A stretch of DNA of 64,000 bases from Pseudobdellovibrionaceae bacterium (GCA_023954155.1 JAMLIO010000006.1:62001-126000), one strand, 5' to 3'. Positions 43,999 through 53,064 are shown, counted from the stretch's first letter. The notes: a model not told the origin generated them from the sequence alone. Program-made: numbers and translations.

Positions 43999-46658
43999 TG
44001 ACGGCATTACAAACTATTCTTACGGCTATCGTTATTCTTTTTATGGCTCAAAACGCCTCGGCAAATATGTGCGTCAAGTATTTAAGTAGCAACTCCCCTA
44101 AGGTTATCCCCTCCCCAGTAGTTACAGAATTTAAATCCTTTAATTTCACGGCGTTTTGGAATGAGCCTGCCAAATCTTTTGATTTCAATAAACACAAAAA
44201 TTTTAATGGTGTTTTAGTCCATGAAGTTTCAAGGTTCTTTTCAAAAAACCATCAACTTCCTCCTGAAAATATTCTAATCAGAAGCATTATTGGGTTTTTA
44301 GATTCCTCTGGAACTGCGTCACGCTTTACTAAATCCATGGAGCAAACAGGTAAACTTGAAGAGTACTTCAGTCATGAAAAGTCTCCTAGTTCTGTTGCTA
44401 ATATTTTAAAGGCCTCCGTCGAATCCAATCCCAGCTTAGTGGCTGAATTAGTCAAAAAGATTCAGTCATTTTCTGCGGATCATCTTGTGCAAAGATTAAG
44501 ATTTCCCACATACGAAGCCATCGCACAAAAAATGGAAGTCACCGAAGAAGTTTTAAGGATTATTATACCTGATTCAAATAAGTTCTTTAAAGATGTCGCA
44601 AGTTCCAATCCTGAAGCCTTACAAAAGGCACAAAATAAATTGATTGCCGCTTACCTCAGAGTCATTAGAAATACCGACGAAGCCGAACATACAAAAACCC
44701 GTCCTCAATCACCTAGTCCAGAAAAATTGTTGCAAGCTCTTGTGGCCATTTCTAAAGACAAGGCTCTGGCTATGGATATTGAAAGCAAAGCTTTTACTGT
44801 AGAAACCTTACGCGAGCTTATTGGTGAAGCTGAAACTGCTGGTCCATTTAGTCTTTTTAAAGGCGGCATTAAAGGTGTAGAAGAGAAAGCGCGCGAACGT
44901 AACCCCAATGCCTTTAAAAGCTTTATCCCTGAAGAGATTTATAACGAAAGAAAACTGGCCGAAATCATGACCGCCTTAGAAGCTCGTGATGGGTTTCTAG
45001 TGACTTCCGTCAATGCGGGGATACCTGTTGTGGAAAGCCAACTGGCCACCATGCTCAAATATGCCAAAGATAAAAATTATGACATTCTTGTGATTCCCAC
45101 CAGTCAAATTTTAGAAGGCTTAGATAAGAGATTGATTTCTAATCCTAGAATTCATATTCTTACGCACACCATCTCCAATGCTCATCTTAAACTTTGGAAC
45201 ATTCCTATTTTAACGAAAAACCAAAATCCGCTGGCCTCTTTGGATGCTCCAGGACAGGTCAACCCAGGACAGCTGACGATTGTGGGGCACTCGCAACTCA
45301 CTTTAAAAGTAAAACCCACAGGCAGTAACCATATCAGACCTACAGAAATTTGGTCCACAGGCTCTTTAAGTCAAAACAGTTATCCCTTTCAACATGCCAT
45401 ACAAGGTAGAACCAGTGAACTTGCTAAAAACAATCACAAGAATGGTTTTTTAGTTCTTGAAAAGTCCGATTCCAAAGCTGGTCCTCTGGGAGATGGAGCG
45501 CAAAATATATGGCACGTCCGCCCTGTTTACTTCAAAGGTCACAGAGGTATTGAAGGCTTTACTGACATGAACATCAGTTACTTTGTTCGAGACACAGCCA
45601 AAGAAAAGCTACAACAAGAAGGCAAAGTGGACATCAAGTTGATTGTTGAAAAGGTTCAACATGGGGCTGAAGTGATTGTACTTGGTGATCTTCATGATCG
45701 GGTCACTGACCAAGCTTATATGGCTTCGATCACCAACTTTATTCGTAACAATCCTTCTATTAAAAAGATTGTTTTACATGATCCCATTGATGGTAATTCA
45801 CACAACCGACATGAAGCCGAGCAAACATCTCTGCTCATTCGAAAGTTTACCAATGGAGACTTGGACTTTCATAAAGAAATGATGGGAATCGTTCAAGTCG
45901 TGAATGCTTTAACTTCCATCAGACCTGACATACAGATTGTACTTACAGATTCTAACCACAGCTATTGGGCCAAAACCTTGATCGACAAACAACCCCAAGC
46001 TCAATCTGTGATCAATGGACTCTTCTTAGCCGAGTTGACTTATGCTTCGAGAATGCTTGGAATCAGTGATCCTTTAACTTACGTATTTCAAGCCCGAAAC
46101 GATGTACTTAAAAATCTTCCTCCAGAAAAACGCATCGAAGTTGAAGCTCATGCCATCCCTGTCTTACACCCAGGACGTGTGATTGTGCTCCCCTTTGGTG
46201 AGTCCTTTGTGTATGGGCCCAAAGAAAACCCTACCCATCTTAACTTTCACGGACACCAAGGTGCTAACGGCGCGAAAGGGTCTCCAAGAGCACACGCTAC
46301 AGGGTCACAAAATGCTGTCACCGCAGACTCGCACCAATCTTTTATTCTTGGTGACTGGATGAGTGTCGGGACCACCACCTCACAACGTGTGGGCTACAAC
46401 AACGGCGGGTATTCGGCATGGAGTAACTCTTTTGTGCTGTTATATCCTGACGGCTCAAAACAACTTGTGATCTATTCGTCATTGACCCAAACATTCATGC
46501 AACGAAAAGAATTCGGAACCTTAAAACCCGAAGACTTCTACGGCCGAGAACCTTTAGAAGTTAAAGCCAACGACAATGACGTCGTCTCTGGTATCATCGT
46601 AGACCAATTCTCACACTTCCTAGAAGCCACAGGACAAATCAAAAAACCAACCGACTAA
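43998..46658 (+). CDS. Large exported metallophosphoesterase resembling phage T5 A1-type proteins
   Basis: 886 aa with a signal peptide (MTALQTILTAIVILFMAQNASANM). Residues about 25-540 are a unique region. The C-terminal domain has, in order, VIVLGDLHDRV (about 560), LHDPIDGNSHNRHE (about 593), VLTDSNHSYWAKTLI (about 650), FHGHQGANGAKGSPRAH (about 750) and TADSHQSFILGDWMSVGTT (about 776), then GGYSAWSNSFVLLYPDG. That order matches calcineurin-like phosphoesterases of T5-like phages (GDxHD, GNHD/SNHD, HGHxGANG-x-RGS). T5 A1-type proteins are linked to host DNA breakdown; export here would suit prey DNA degradation, which is inference. Confidence 0.72.
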   Translation: MTALQTILTAIVILFMAQNASANMCVKYLSSNSPKVIPSPVVTEFKSFNFTAFWNEPAKSFDFNKHKNFNGVLVHEVSRFFSKNHQLPPENILIRSIIGFLDSSGTASRFTKSMEQTGKLEEYFSHEKSPSSVANILKASVESNPSLVAELVKKIQSFSADHLVQRLRFPTYEAIAQKMEVTEEVLRIIIPDSNKFFKDVASSNPEALQKAQNKLIAAYLRVIRNTDEAEHTKTRPQSPSPEKLLQALVAISKDKALAMDIESKAFTVETLRELIGEAETAGPFSLFKGGIKGVEEKARERNPNAFKSFIPEEIYNERKLAEIMTALEARDGFLVTSVNAGIPVVESQLATMLKYAKDKNYDILVIPTSQILEGLDKRLISNPRIHILTHTISNAHLKLWNIPILTKNQNPLASLDAPGQVNPGQLTIVGHSQLTLKVKPTGSNHIRPTEIWSTGSLSQNSYPFQHAIQGRTSELAKNNHKNGFLVLEKSDSKAGPLGDGAQNIWHVRPVYFKGHRGIEGFTDMNISYFVRDTAKEKLQQEGKVDIKLIVEKVQHGAEVIVLGDLHDRVTDQAYMASITNFIRNNPSIKKIVLHDPIDGNSHNRHEAEQTSLLIRKFTNGDLDFHKEMMGIVQVVNALTSIRPDIQIVLTDSNHSYWAKTLIDKQPQAQSVINGLFLAELTYASRMLGISDPLTYVFQARNDVLKNLPPEKRIEVEAHAIPVLHPGRVIVLPFGESFVYGPKENPTHLNFHGHQGANGAKGSPRAHATGSQNAVTADSHQSFILGDWMSVGTTTSQRVGYNNGGYSAWSNSFVLLYPDGSKQLVIYSSLTQTFMQRKEFGTLKPEDFYGREPLEVKANDNDVVSGIIVDQFSHFLEATGQIKKPTD

Positions 46659-46668
46659 AAACCACGGC

Positions 46669-46921
46669 CCAAAGAACTATATTCTAGATTAAGTCTTGGT
46701 TATTCCATATATCCTTAGAAGATCACCTCACGTCGGGCGATGCGTATCCGACTTGCAGCATAGGTTTTGGATTAAGATTAAGGGGAGACCCCAAGGGGGT
46801 TCTCTTAATCTTAATCCAAAATCTATGATGAAAGCCGAAGACGCTTCGCACCCGCTCGTGTTGGGGGGCTTCTAAGGATATATGGAATAACCAAGACTTA
46901 ATCTAGAATATAGTTCTTTGG
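46669..46921. repeat. Giant palindrome E4, 53-bp perfect arms, arm copied from a gene end
   Basis: Arms 46669-46721 and 46869-46921 are perfectly complementary over 53 nt. Inside, a 24-bp stem (46759-46782 with 46804-46827, one G-T pair) carries an ACCCC/GGGGT tip hairpin; a GTCGG/CCGAC hairpin lies to its left and a GAAG/CTTC hairpin to its right. The right arm contains the last seven codons and stop of the M23 gene; the left arm is an inverted duplicate of that. The core differs from E1-E3. No T tract, so not a simple terminator. Confidence 0.9.
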
Positions 46922-47923
46922 ATCTACTGGGATTCCGTTGACGCGGACTTCGTAGTGAACGTGAGGGCCAGTGGAACGGCCTGTACTTCCTACGGCTGAA
47001 ATCTTCTCGCGACGCTTGACCTGTTGGCCTAATTTTACAAATACTTTTGAGTTATGAGCAAAACGGGTGACCACACCAAATCCGTGGTCAATAGACACAA
47101 TCTTTCCGTAACCAGATTCATATCCCACATAAGACACTACCCCTGCCGCAGGCGCTACCACTGTGGTTCCCACTGAAGCCGCCACGTCTAAGCCTTTATG
47201 TAAGATGACTCGGCCTGTGAACGGATCATTACGATAACCGAATTGAGACGAGATCCAACCCACTGCGGGCATAATGCTAGGAGTGTAATCCAAAAGATCT
47301 CTTCTTTCAGAAAGATCATCCCAAAGTTTGTTAAGCTCTAACTCCATGTTTTGGGCTGTTTTTGAAGAATCCCAAATGCGCACTTCTAAATCTGAGAAAA
47401 ACTGAGTGGAAGTGGATTGAATGGCATTCGGTGTTCTTGCAAGGATAGGCCATTTAAAAAACGAAAGCCCTGTTACGCCACTACTTGAAGAGGCCAAAGA
47501 GGCTGATTTTCTTTCTGCGGCCATCGCTGCTTCTTGTTCGTTAGGATAAATGGTGTCACCAGGGCGAGGTTCTGAGTTGAACACCAAGTCCATCTCTCGG
47601 TCTTCATCATTCACATCTGTGATGGCTTTAAGTTTTGTAGACAGAGACTTTACTCTTTCTACTTGTAACTCTAGGGATTCTAACTTGGTGATCAGACGGT
47701 CGTATTGAACTTCCATCTGTTCGTTTTTTAATCTTAAAATTTTATTCTCGTTATTTTGTGCAATCAGACGGAAGTAATCCCCCACCATAGACAGCATGAT
47801 CAAAACAAACAGACCAAAAATAAATAAAGAAAAATGAATCCAACTTCTGGAGATCGTAAATTTTCTAACAGGGGCACGATGGTTTCCAGTAATGATAATG
47901 TTATATTTCTTGCTTGATTTCAT
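46898..47923 (-). CDS. M23-family metallopeptidase, membrane-anchored, coiled coil
   Basis: 341 aa. Uncleaved N-terminal membrane helix (HFSLFIFGLFVLIMLSMVGDYF), then a coiled coil (about 50-95), a linker, and an M23 (lysostaphin-type) domain: FGYRNDPFTGRVILHKGLDVAA, SIDHGFGVVTRFAHNS and GRSTGPHVHYEVRVNG supply the zinc and catalytic residues. The first zinc His is in HKGLD and the HxH in HVHYE, so it is likely catalytic, unlike EnvC/NlpD types. Its 3' end lies inside the right arm of E4. Probably a crosslink-cleaving endopeptidase. Confidence 0.9.
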   Translation of the reverse strand: MKSSKKYNIIITGNHRAPVRKFTISRSWIHFSLFIFGLFVLIMLSMVGDYFRLIAQNNENKILRLKNEQMEVQYDRLITKLESLELQVERVKSLSTKLKAITDVNDEDREMDLVFNSEPRPGDTIYPNEQEAAMAAERKSASLASSSSGVTGLSFFKWPILARTPNAIQSTSTQFFSDLEVRIWDSSKTAQNMELELNKLWDDLSERRDLLDYTPSIMPAVGWISSQFGYRNDPFTGRVILHKGLDVAASVGTTVVAPAAGVVSYVGYESGYGKIVSIDHGFGVVTRFAHNSKVFVKLGQQVKRREKISAVGSTGRSTGPHVHYEVRVNGIPVDPKNYILD

Positions 47924-48116
47924 TCTTCCTCTACTGTTTTTCCCTAACCATCGTCACTTTATAGTCTGCACACTTTGCAAGCTGAGTCTCTTTTAGTTTA
48001 GCTTGCCTATGCCTTCAAACCGCCTGCCACCTTGGATTTCGCGGCTTTTGCCACTGACTCCTTAGTTATACGAATCTTTTTTGTCTGCGTCAAAAAAACC
48101 ACAGCACCTAGACCAA

Positions 48117-48842
48117 TTACTTAAGACAAACGACAAGGCAGGTGATGTTGTCATTGCCTCCTGCTTCATTGGCGCGTTCTACACACACATTGGCCACCTT
48201 ATCCAAAGGATTTTCGGCTATGATTTTTGCAATCTCACCATTAGAAATCAAGCCTGATAATCCATCCGAGCACAATAAATAGATCTCGCCAGGTACATAA
48301 TCTCTATAAACAATGTCAGATTTGACATACGACTCATAGCCCACACTTCTGGTGATCACGTTTTTGCCTATAACTTCAGCAGAGTTTTCGTTATTCACTA
48401 AACCTGCACGAAACTGCTCTTGGATTAAAGAGTGGTCCTCGGTCATCTGCCAAAGTTTCCCATCGCTGTACATATAAGCACGAGAATCGCCTACATTTGA
48501 AATATAAATGCGCTTCTCTGTAGCAATGAGTGAGACTAAAGTCGTGCCCATGCCCTCAAGCTCTATAAAATTGGGATCATGACTCTTTGTGTAAATTCTC
48601 TCGTTCGCTAGACGATAGGCCATTTCAATCTTGTCTTCGACGGCTTCAGTGGCTGTGCGCGGTGTGCCTAAAACCTCTTGCATGGCTTCAACGGCCATAG
48701 CTGACGCCACCTCACCACCTTTATGTCCCCCCATGCCATCGGCCACAGCGTAAATATGATACTTAGAGTTCACCAAAACCGAATCTTGGTTAATTTTACG
48801 CTTTCTACCAACGTCTGTTTTCGCATAGGCAATGATCTTCAT
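48117..48842 (-). CDS. PP2C-family protein phosphatase
   Basis: About 241 aa from the ATG at 48842. DVGRKRKINQDSVLV, AVADGMGGHKGGEVAS, EGMGTTLVSL, ISNVGDSRAYMY, EDHSLIQEQ, CSDGLSGLI and GGNDNITCLVV are the complete set of PP2C metal-binding motifs. It reverses Ser/Thr phosphorylation and may oppose the PEGA-domain kinase at 60.7 kb. Divergent from the TonB-C gene with a 99-nt gap. A longer upstream start is possible but has no signal of its own. Confidence 0.93.
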   Translation of the reverse strand: MKIIAYAKTDVGRKRKINQDSVLVNSKYHIYAVADGMGGHKGGEVASAMAVEAMQEVLGTPRTATEAVEDKIEMAYRLANERIYTKSHDPNFIELEGMGTTLVSLIATEKRIYISNVGDSRAYMYSDGKLWQMTEDHSLIQEQFRAGLVNNENSAEVIGKNVITRSVGYESYVKSDIVYRDYVPGEIYLLCSDGLSGLISNGEIAKIIAENPLDKVANVCVERANEAGGNDNITCLVVCLK

Positions 48843-48941
48843 AATATCTCTATTTTTCGACAGCTCGCACATAGAGTCTAGTGAAAAAAGCACAAACCTA
48901 GTCCTCTATTTTTTTTCACGTTTATCCGATAAAATAAGCAA

Positions 48942-49949
48942 GTGATGAAGCCGCAAAACACAAGGCAGATGCTCCTTACCAGTTTTTTGATTATTTCCAT
49001 AGCTCTACACGCTATGCTGGGTGGATTTGTACATTATGCACCGCGCTTGGCCTTCATGCAGGAATTAGCAAAACGACTCAATCACACGATCGAAGACAAA
49101 ACCGAAGATGTCGTAACACAGATCGAACTGATCAATGAAGAAGACCTGCGACGTCAGGTGGTTTCGCAAAACGAGAAAAGCATTAACGATCAAATTCCAG
49201 AAAAAGATTATTTCTTAAGTCAGAGCAATCAAACCGTAGAGCAAGAGACCCGTGCCGCAAACGTCGGAAAATTCAATAATGCGTCTGCACCTGGAGCTTT
49301 TATACCTCCCCAAAGACAGATCGACCCTACACCACAGGCAAAATCTAAAACACAACCACAACAAGAACTTCCACGAATAGAAAAGACACCCGAGTTCCCT
49401 CTGACAGCCTCACAAGCAGCAGAGACTAAACCTAAAACTAAAGCTCAAAAACTAGGACTTACTGGAGCCTCTTTTGAAGACACCGTGGAACGCACTGCTG
49501 AGCAAGCCGTCGCTGCACAGGCAGGACAAAGAGGCTTTGCTGGAGACGGATTCAGTCAGACTGATGACCACCTTAAAGACATTCCTATTGGTGAAAGAAC
49601 TTTGTTAAACACTCGTGAGTTCATCTACTATTCTTACTTTGCACGCGTTAAAGAGCAGCTTCGCAGTCACTGGAACCCACAGGTGCGCCATAGTGTGCAA
49701 CTGCTGTTCGCTAAAGACGATCGTCGCTTAGCCTCTGTAGACATTAAGTCCACATCTCTAAGAATCACTTTAGATAAAAAAGGGTATTTGAAAAAGATTG
49801 AACTGCTTAAAACCTCTGGCTTTAAAGAACTCGACATCGCTGCCATTGAGGCTTTCAGAGCGGCGGCCCCCTTCTTAAATCCGCCTTCAGGTTTGGTTGA
49901 AAAAGACGGAACTATCAAAGTCTTCTGGGACTTTATTCTCGAAAGCTAA
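48942..49949 (+). CDS. TonB C-terminal domain protein
   Basis: 335 aa. N-terminal membrane anchor (LLTSFLIISIALHAMLGGF), acidic then Pro/Gln/Lys-rich linker (about 60-170), and a C-terminal TonB-like domain: YYSYFARVKEQLRSHWNPQV, then LRITLDKKGYLKKIELLKTSGFKELDIAAIEAFRAAAPF. This domain transmits energy to outer-membrane receptors or joins motility/gliding complexes (AgmX/PglI type). No exbB/exbD nearby, so partners are elsewhere. Starts GTG-ATG; either may be used. Confidence 0.85.
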   Translation: MMKPQNTRQMLLTSFLIISIALHAMLGGFVHYAPRLAFMQELAKRLNHTIEDKTEDVVTQIELINEEDLRRQVVSQNEKSINDQIPEKDYFLSQSNQTVEQETRAANVGKFNNASAPGAFIPPQRQIDPTPQAKSKTQPQQELPRIEKTPEFPLTASQAAETKPKTKAQKLGLTGASFEDTVERTAEQAVAAQAGQRGFAGDGFSQTDDHLKDIPIGERTLLNTREFIYYSYFARVKEQLRSHWNPQVRHSVQLLFAKDDRRLASVDIKSTSLRITLDKKGYLKKIELLKTSGFKELDIAAIEAFRAAAPFLNPPSGLVEKDGTIKVFWDFILES

Positions 49950-50062
49950 CCTTTACGCCTCTACTTTTGTCCCCAAATTGGAAGCTCAAATCGACTGCTA
50001 ACTTTATAAAAACATTAGGCTTTTACTCTTTCTAGCTTTATTCAGCATCAAGTCACTTTAGG

Positions 50063-50091
50063 TTGATACTGCCCCCCAGTTGGGGTAATAA
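50063..50091 (+). promoter_or_regulatory. Sigma70-type promoter of aceE
   Basis: TTGATA at 50063-50068 and TAATAA at 50086-50091 with 17-nt spacing. The spacer is a C6/G4 self-complementary block (CCCCAGTTGGGG). Transcription would start near 50098. Confidence 0.65.
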
Positions 50092-50116
50092 TGGTGCTTT
50101 CACAGGTCAGAAAACG

Positions 50117-50148
50117 CAGCTTATAGATTCCCTCTATAAGCTGTTTTT
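50117..50148 (+). terminator. Leader terminator/attenuator 40 nt upstream of aceE
   Basis: An 11-bp perfect stem (CAGCTTATAGA / TCTATAAGCTG), 5-nt loop, then TTTTT. It begins about 20 nt after the predicted start site and ends before the AAGGAG Shine-Dalgarno of aceE, so it would sit inside the aceE leader and could terminate it early. It might also end transcripts from the upstream TonB-C gene. Confidence 0.7.
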
Positions 50149-50188
50149 ACGCGAACATCTGATTGTGATTTTAAAAGGAGCATGAAAC

Positions 50189-52990
50189 ATGAGTTCACTA
50201 AAAGACATCAGCCCTAAGGCTCTAGATCATATTTTCAGACGCGCCCACTATCTGGCTAACCAAATGGTCTTCCAAGCCAACCATCGCAAAAACAAAGCAA
50301 AAGGCGATCCCAAAGTAGGCGGTCACTCGTCGGCAAGCTCCAGTGCTTTACATATCCTCGGAACACTTCACCTATTTGCCAAAACCAGTTTTGATCATAT
50401 TTCAAATAAGCCTCATGCTTCACCTGCAGACCATTCGTTTAATTATTTATTAGATTTATTTCTTCGTGATGACTTTTCTAAATTCACACAAGAAGAGTGT
50501 GACACAGCGATGATGGGTCTACGTGCTTTCTCTCAAAATGGAGAGCCCGTATTTCAATCTTATCACTCGGCTTGGGATCCTGATCGTCATAACTTTTTCC
50601 CATCAGGAACAGTGGGCATTCCCGCAGTTCAAGCTGGGTACTTAGCTCTGGCTTACCGATATGCAAAAAAACATGGATACAATGTTCCTGATGCCCACTT
50701 TTGGTGTGTGATTGGAGATTCGGAATTCCGCGAAGGCTCCTTGTTTGAGGCTGTGCCTGACTTTGCAGAACGTGAACTGGGCAATTTGACTTGGATCATT
50801 GATTATAACCGCCAAAGTTTAGATGGACATAGAATCACCAACACCGATGCCCTTAATGGAACCGATGCTCATCGTATCGAAAGAACCATGGCTGCTAACG
50901 GTTGGGAAGTGATCACTGTTCAGCATGGTCGATTCAGACAGAAATTATTTTCTGCCCAAGGTGGTGAAGCTTTTAAAAATTGGTTTGAAACTGAATTGAC
51001 GGACTACGATCTTCAAACTCTACTGCTGATCAAAGATGCCAACACCTTAAAGAGCGAACTGGCAAAGATTAAATCCATTGCTCAATTTGTTGAGTCACAA
51101 AAGGCCGAAGATCTTTTAATGGCCCTTAACGATATGGGTGGACATGATGTCGAATGCTTACTGCAAGCCTTCGAAGCTTCAAAAAAATCTACAGACAGAC
51201 CAACAGCAATTGTAGCTCATACCATCAAAGGCTGGGGTCTTGAGATGGCGGCAAGCAGTGGAAACCACTCTGCCCTACCCGAACCCGAAGAGATGGAGGC
51301 CCTACGTCAGGCCCAAGGTATCACTGGTGATAAATTGTTTGAACGCTTTGATGCCAAGTCTGAAGAAGGGAAATTTCTAAAAGCCCGTAGTGAAAAACTT
51401 TATAATGACATTTTAAAACAAGAAGAGATTCGTAAAACCAATAAAGACGCTTTTGCGAAAAAAGTGAATGAGCTTCCCACTTCCCTAGATATCAATTTAA
51501 AGTTTGCAAGCTACCCTCATACACAGTGGATGTTAGGACAGCTGACTTCTAAACTGACTCGTATTGCAAATACGTCACTCGATACCAAAGACAAACCTTT
51601 AACTGACGAAGAAAAGCTGTGGAAGCCTCTTGCCGAAAATATTGTATCTATGGCTCCTGACGTGGGAACCAGCACTAACCTTAACCCTTCGATGGACGGT
51701 AAGATTTTTAGTGCCAACGAAGTGGATGACATCGAAGAGCAACGCGGAGTGAAGGATCATAAAAACCCTGACCTGATTCCTGGTGAAGAGATCACGGACA
51801 GATTCTTAAGGTTTGAAATTGCTGAAGCTAACGTGATGTCCTGTGCTGGAAGCTTTGGAAGAATGCGCGACATTCTTGGAATCCCGCTCTTCCCACTGAT
51901 GACTGTTTATGACTTCTTTATCAAAAGAGCTTTGGATCAGTACTTTTACAACATGTACTGGAAGTCGTCGTTCTTCTTGGGCGGAACTCCCTCTGGAGTC
52001 ACTCTGTCTCCTGAGGGCGCGCAACATGGTTGGAAGTCTGACATTCAGGTTCCTAACCAAACCACTTGGGAGCCTATGTTCTGCCAAGAACTGGATTGGA
52101 TCTTCTGTGAATCTTTAAAAAGACACTTCACTTATGATAATGACGAACGCCAAGGAGTTGTTTTCCGTGGTGTGACTCGTGGTATAGAGCAGAAAGACTT
52201 TTTAAAATATTTAAAAACTCAAAAAAGATTTAAGACGGATTCTAATGCAGTACTTGCTCATAAAGACTATCCTATGAGTGGCGCTGTTGCAGAAAATACT
52301 ATGAGCACCATTGCCGAAGCAGACATTCTAGAAACCGTTCGCAAAGATGTGTTAAACGGCGGCTACTACCTGATCAACTATGAATCTTATGCAGGTTACA
52401 ACCCTGGTGATAACGTGGTGAATATCTTTTCTTTGGGAAGCTTAGGGACGGAAGCCATCAAAGCGTCAAATGCCCTTTTAGCTAAAGGCATTTATGCCAA
52501 CGTAATTGTTGTAACAAATACGGATTTACTGATTGGTAATCCTGCATACAAAAACAACTATCAGCATTTAAAGCAAAACTTAAAGGTGAACGCAGATTTA
52601 TTCTTGCAACCCTTAAGCAACGGCGCTGCTCTTCCAGGCGAAGCTCAAACCTTCTCTGGTCGTCGCATCCCTATTGTGAGTGTGCATGATGGCGAAGCGG
52701 GGTTATTAGATAACATCGGTTCTATTGTTGGAGTTCGCCAAGAGGCTTTGGCTGTGCGCAAACATTCTAAATGTGGTCGTCCTACAGACATCTATGCCTA
52801 CCATGGCATTGATGCAGACAGTGTGATCCAAGCTTGCGGCAAAGTGCTTTCAGAGACTGCCTTAGAGCAAGTCAAAATCAACTTCTCGAATATGCCCGCA
52901 CAGGTTCGTCCACAAGTAGAACAAAGCTTTTATCCTAAGGTGACTCCTGATGTAGACTGGTCACATCTTTGGGATCAAACCAACGCCTAA
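50189..52990 (+). CDS. aceE: Homodimeric pyruvate dehydrogenase E1 (AceE-like)
   Basis: 933 aa, slightly longer than E. coli AceE. TPP-binding CVIGDSEFREGSLFEAVPDF...DYNRQSLDGHR replaces the usual GDGEMDE...CNLQRLDG; HASPADHSFN and HTIKGWGLEMA are conserved, and the C-terminal half has GGTPSGVTLSPEGAQH and FSLGSLGTEAIKAS. It decarboxylates pyruvate to acetyl-CoA with E2/E3, neither of which is adjacent. The divergent GDSEFREG motif leaves some doubt between AceE and a related 2-oxoacid enzyme. AAGGAG precedes the ATG. Confidence 0.83.
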   Translation: MSSLKDISPKALDHIFRRAHYLANQMVFQANHRKNKAKGDPKVGGHSSASSSALHILGTLHLFAKTSFDHISNKPHASPADHSFNYLLDLFLRDDFSKFTQEECDTAMMGLRAFSQNGEPVFQSYHSAWDPDRHNFFPSGTVGIPAVQAGYLALAYRYAKKHGYNVPDAHFWCVIGDSEFREGSLFEAVPDFAERELGNLTWIIDYNRQSLDGHRITNTDALNGTDAHRIERTMAANGWEVITVQHGRFRQKLFSAQGGEAFKNWFETELTDYDLQTLLLIKDANTLKSELAKIKSIAQFVESQKAEDLLMALNDMGGHDVECLLQAFEASKKSTDRPTAIVAHTIKGWGLEMAASSGNHSALPEPEEMEALRQAQGITGDKLFERFDAKSEEGKFLKARSEKLYNDILKQEEIRKTNKDAFAKKVNELPTSLDINLKFASYPHTQWMLGQLTSKLTRIANTSLDTKDKPLTDEEKLWKPLAENIVSMAPDVGTSTNLNPSMDGKIFSANEVDDIEEQRGVKDHKNPDLIPGEEITDRFLRFEIAEANVMSCAGSFGRMRDILGIPLFPLMTVYDFFIKRALDQYFYNMYWKSSFFLGGTPSGVTLSPEGAQHGWKSDIQVPNQTTWEPMFCQELDWIFCESLKRHFTYDNDERQGVVFRGVTRGIEQKDFLKYLKTQKRFKTDSNAVLAHKDYPMSGAVAENTMSTIAEADILETVRKDVLNGGYYLINYESYAGYNPGDNVVNIFSLGSLGTEAIKASNALLAKGIYANVIVVTNTDLLIGNPAYKNNYQHLKQNLKVNADLFLQPLSNGAALPGEAQTFSGRRIPIVSVHDGEAGLLDNIGSIVGVRQEALAVRKHSKCGRPTDIYAYHGIDADSVIQACGKVLSETALEQVKINFSNMPAQVRPQVEQSFYPKVTPDVDWSHLWDQTNA

Positions 52991-53030
52991 GCAGTACGGT
53001 TCTGCTTTTTAGTAAAATCTATGAATTTTG

Positions 53031-53062
53031 AAGTCACCTTTTAGCCAAAGGTGACTTTTTTT
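53031..53062. terminator. Bidirectional terminator between aceE and the O-methyltransferase gene
   Basis: 11-bp stem (AAGTCACCTTT / AAAGGTGACTT), 5-nt loop, followed by T-rich sequence. A weaker hairpin (AAGCAG/CTGCTT then T5) at 52989-53010 begins within the aceE stop codon. Confidence 0.8.
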
Positions 53063-53064
53063 AT

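Noticed and set aside
46669-46921. E4 as an ordinary bidirectional terminator
   Set aside because: Arms are far too long, there is no T tract, and one arm lies inside coding sequence; a role as a 3'-end stabiliser is still possible.
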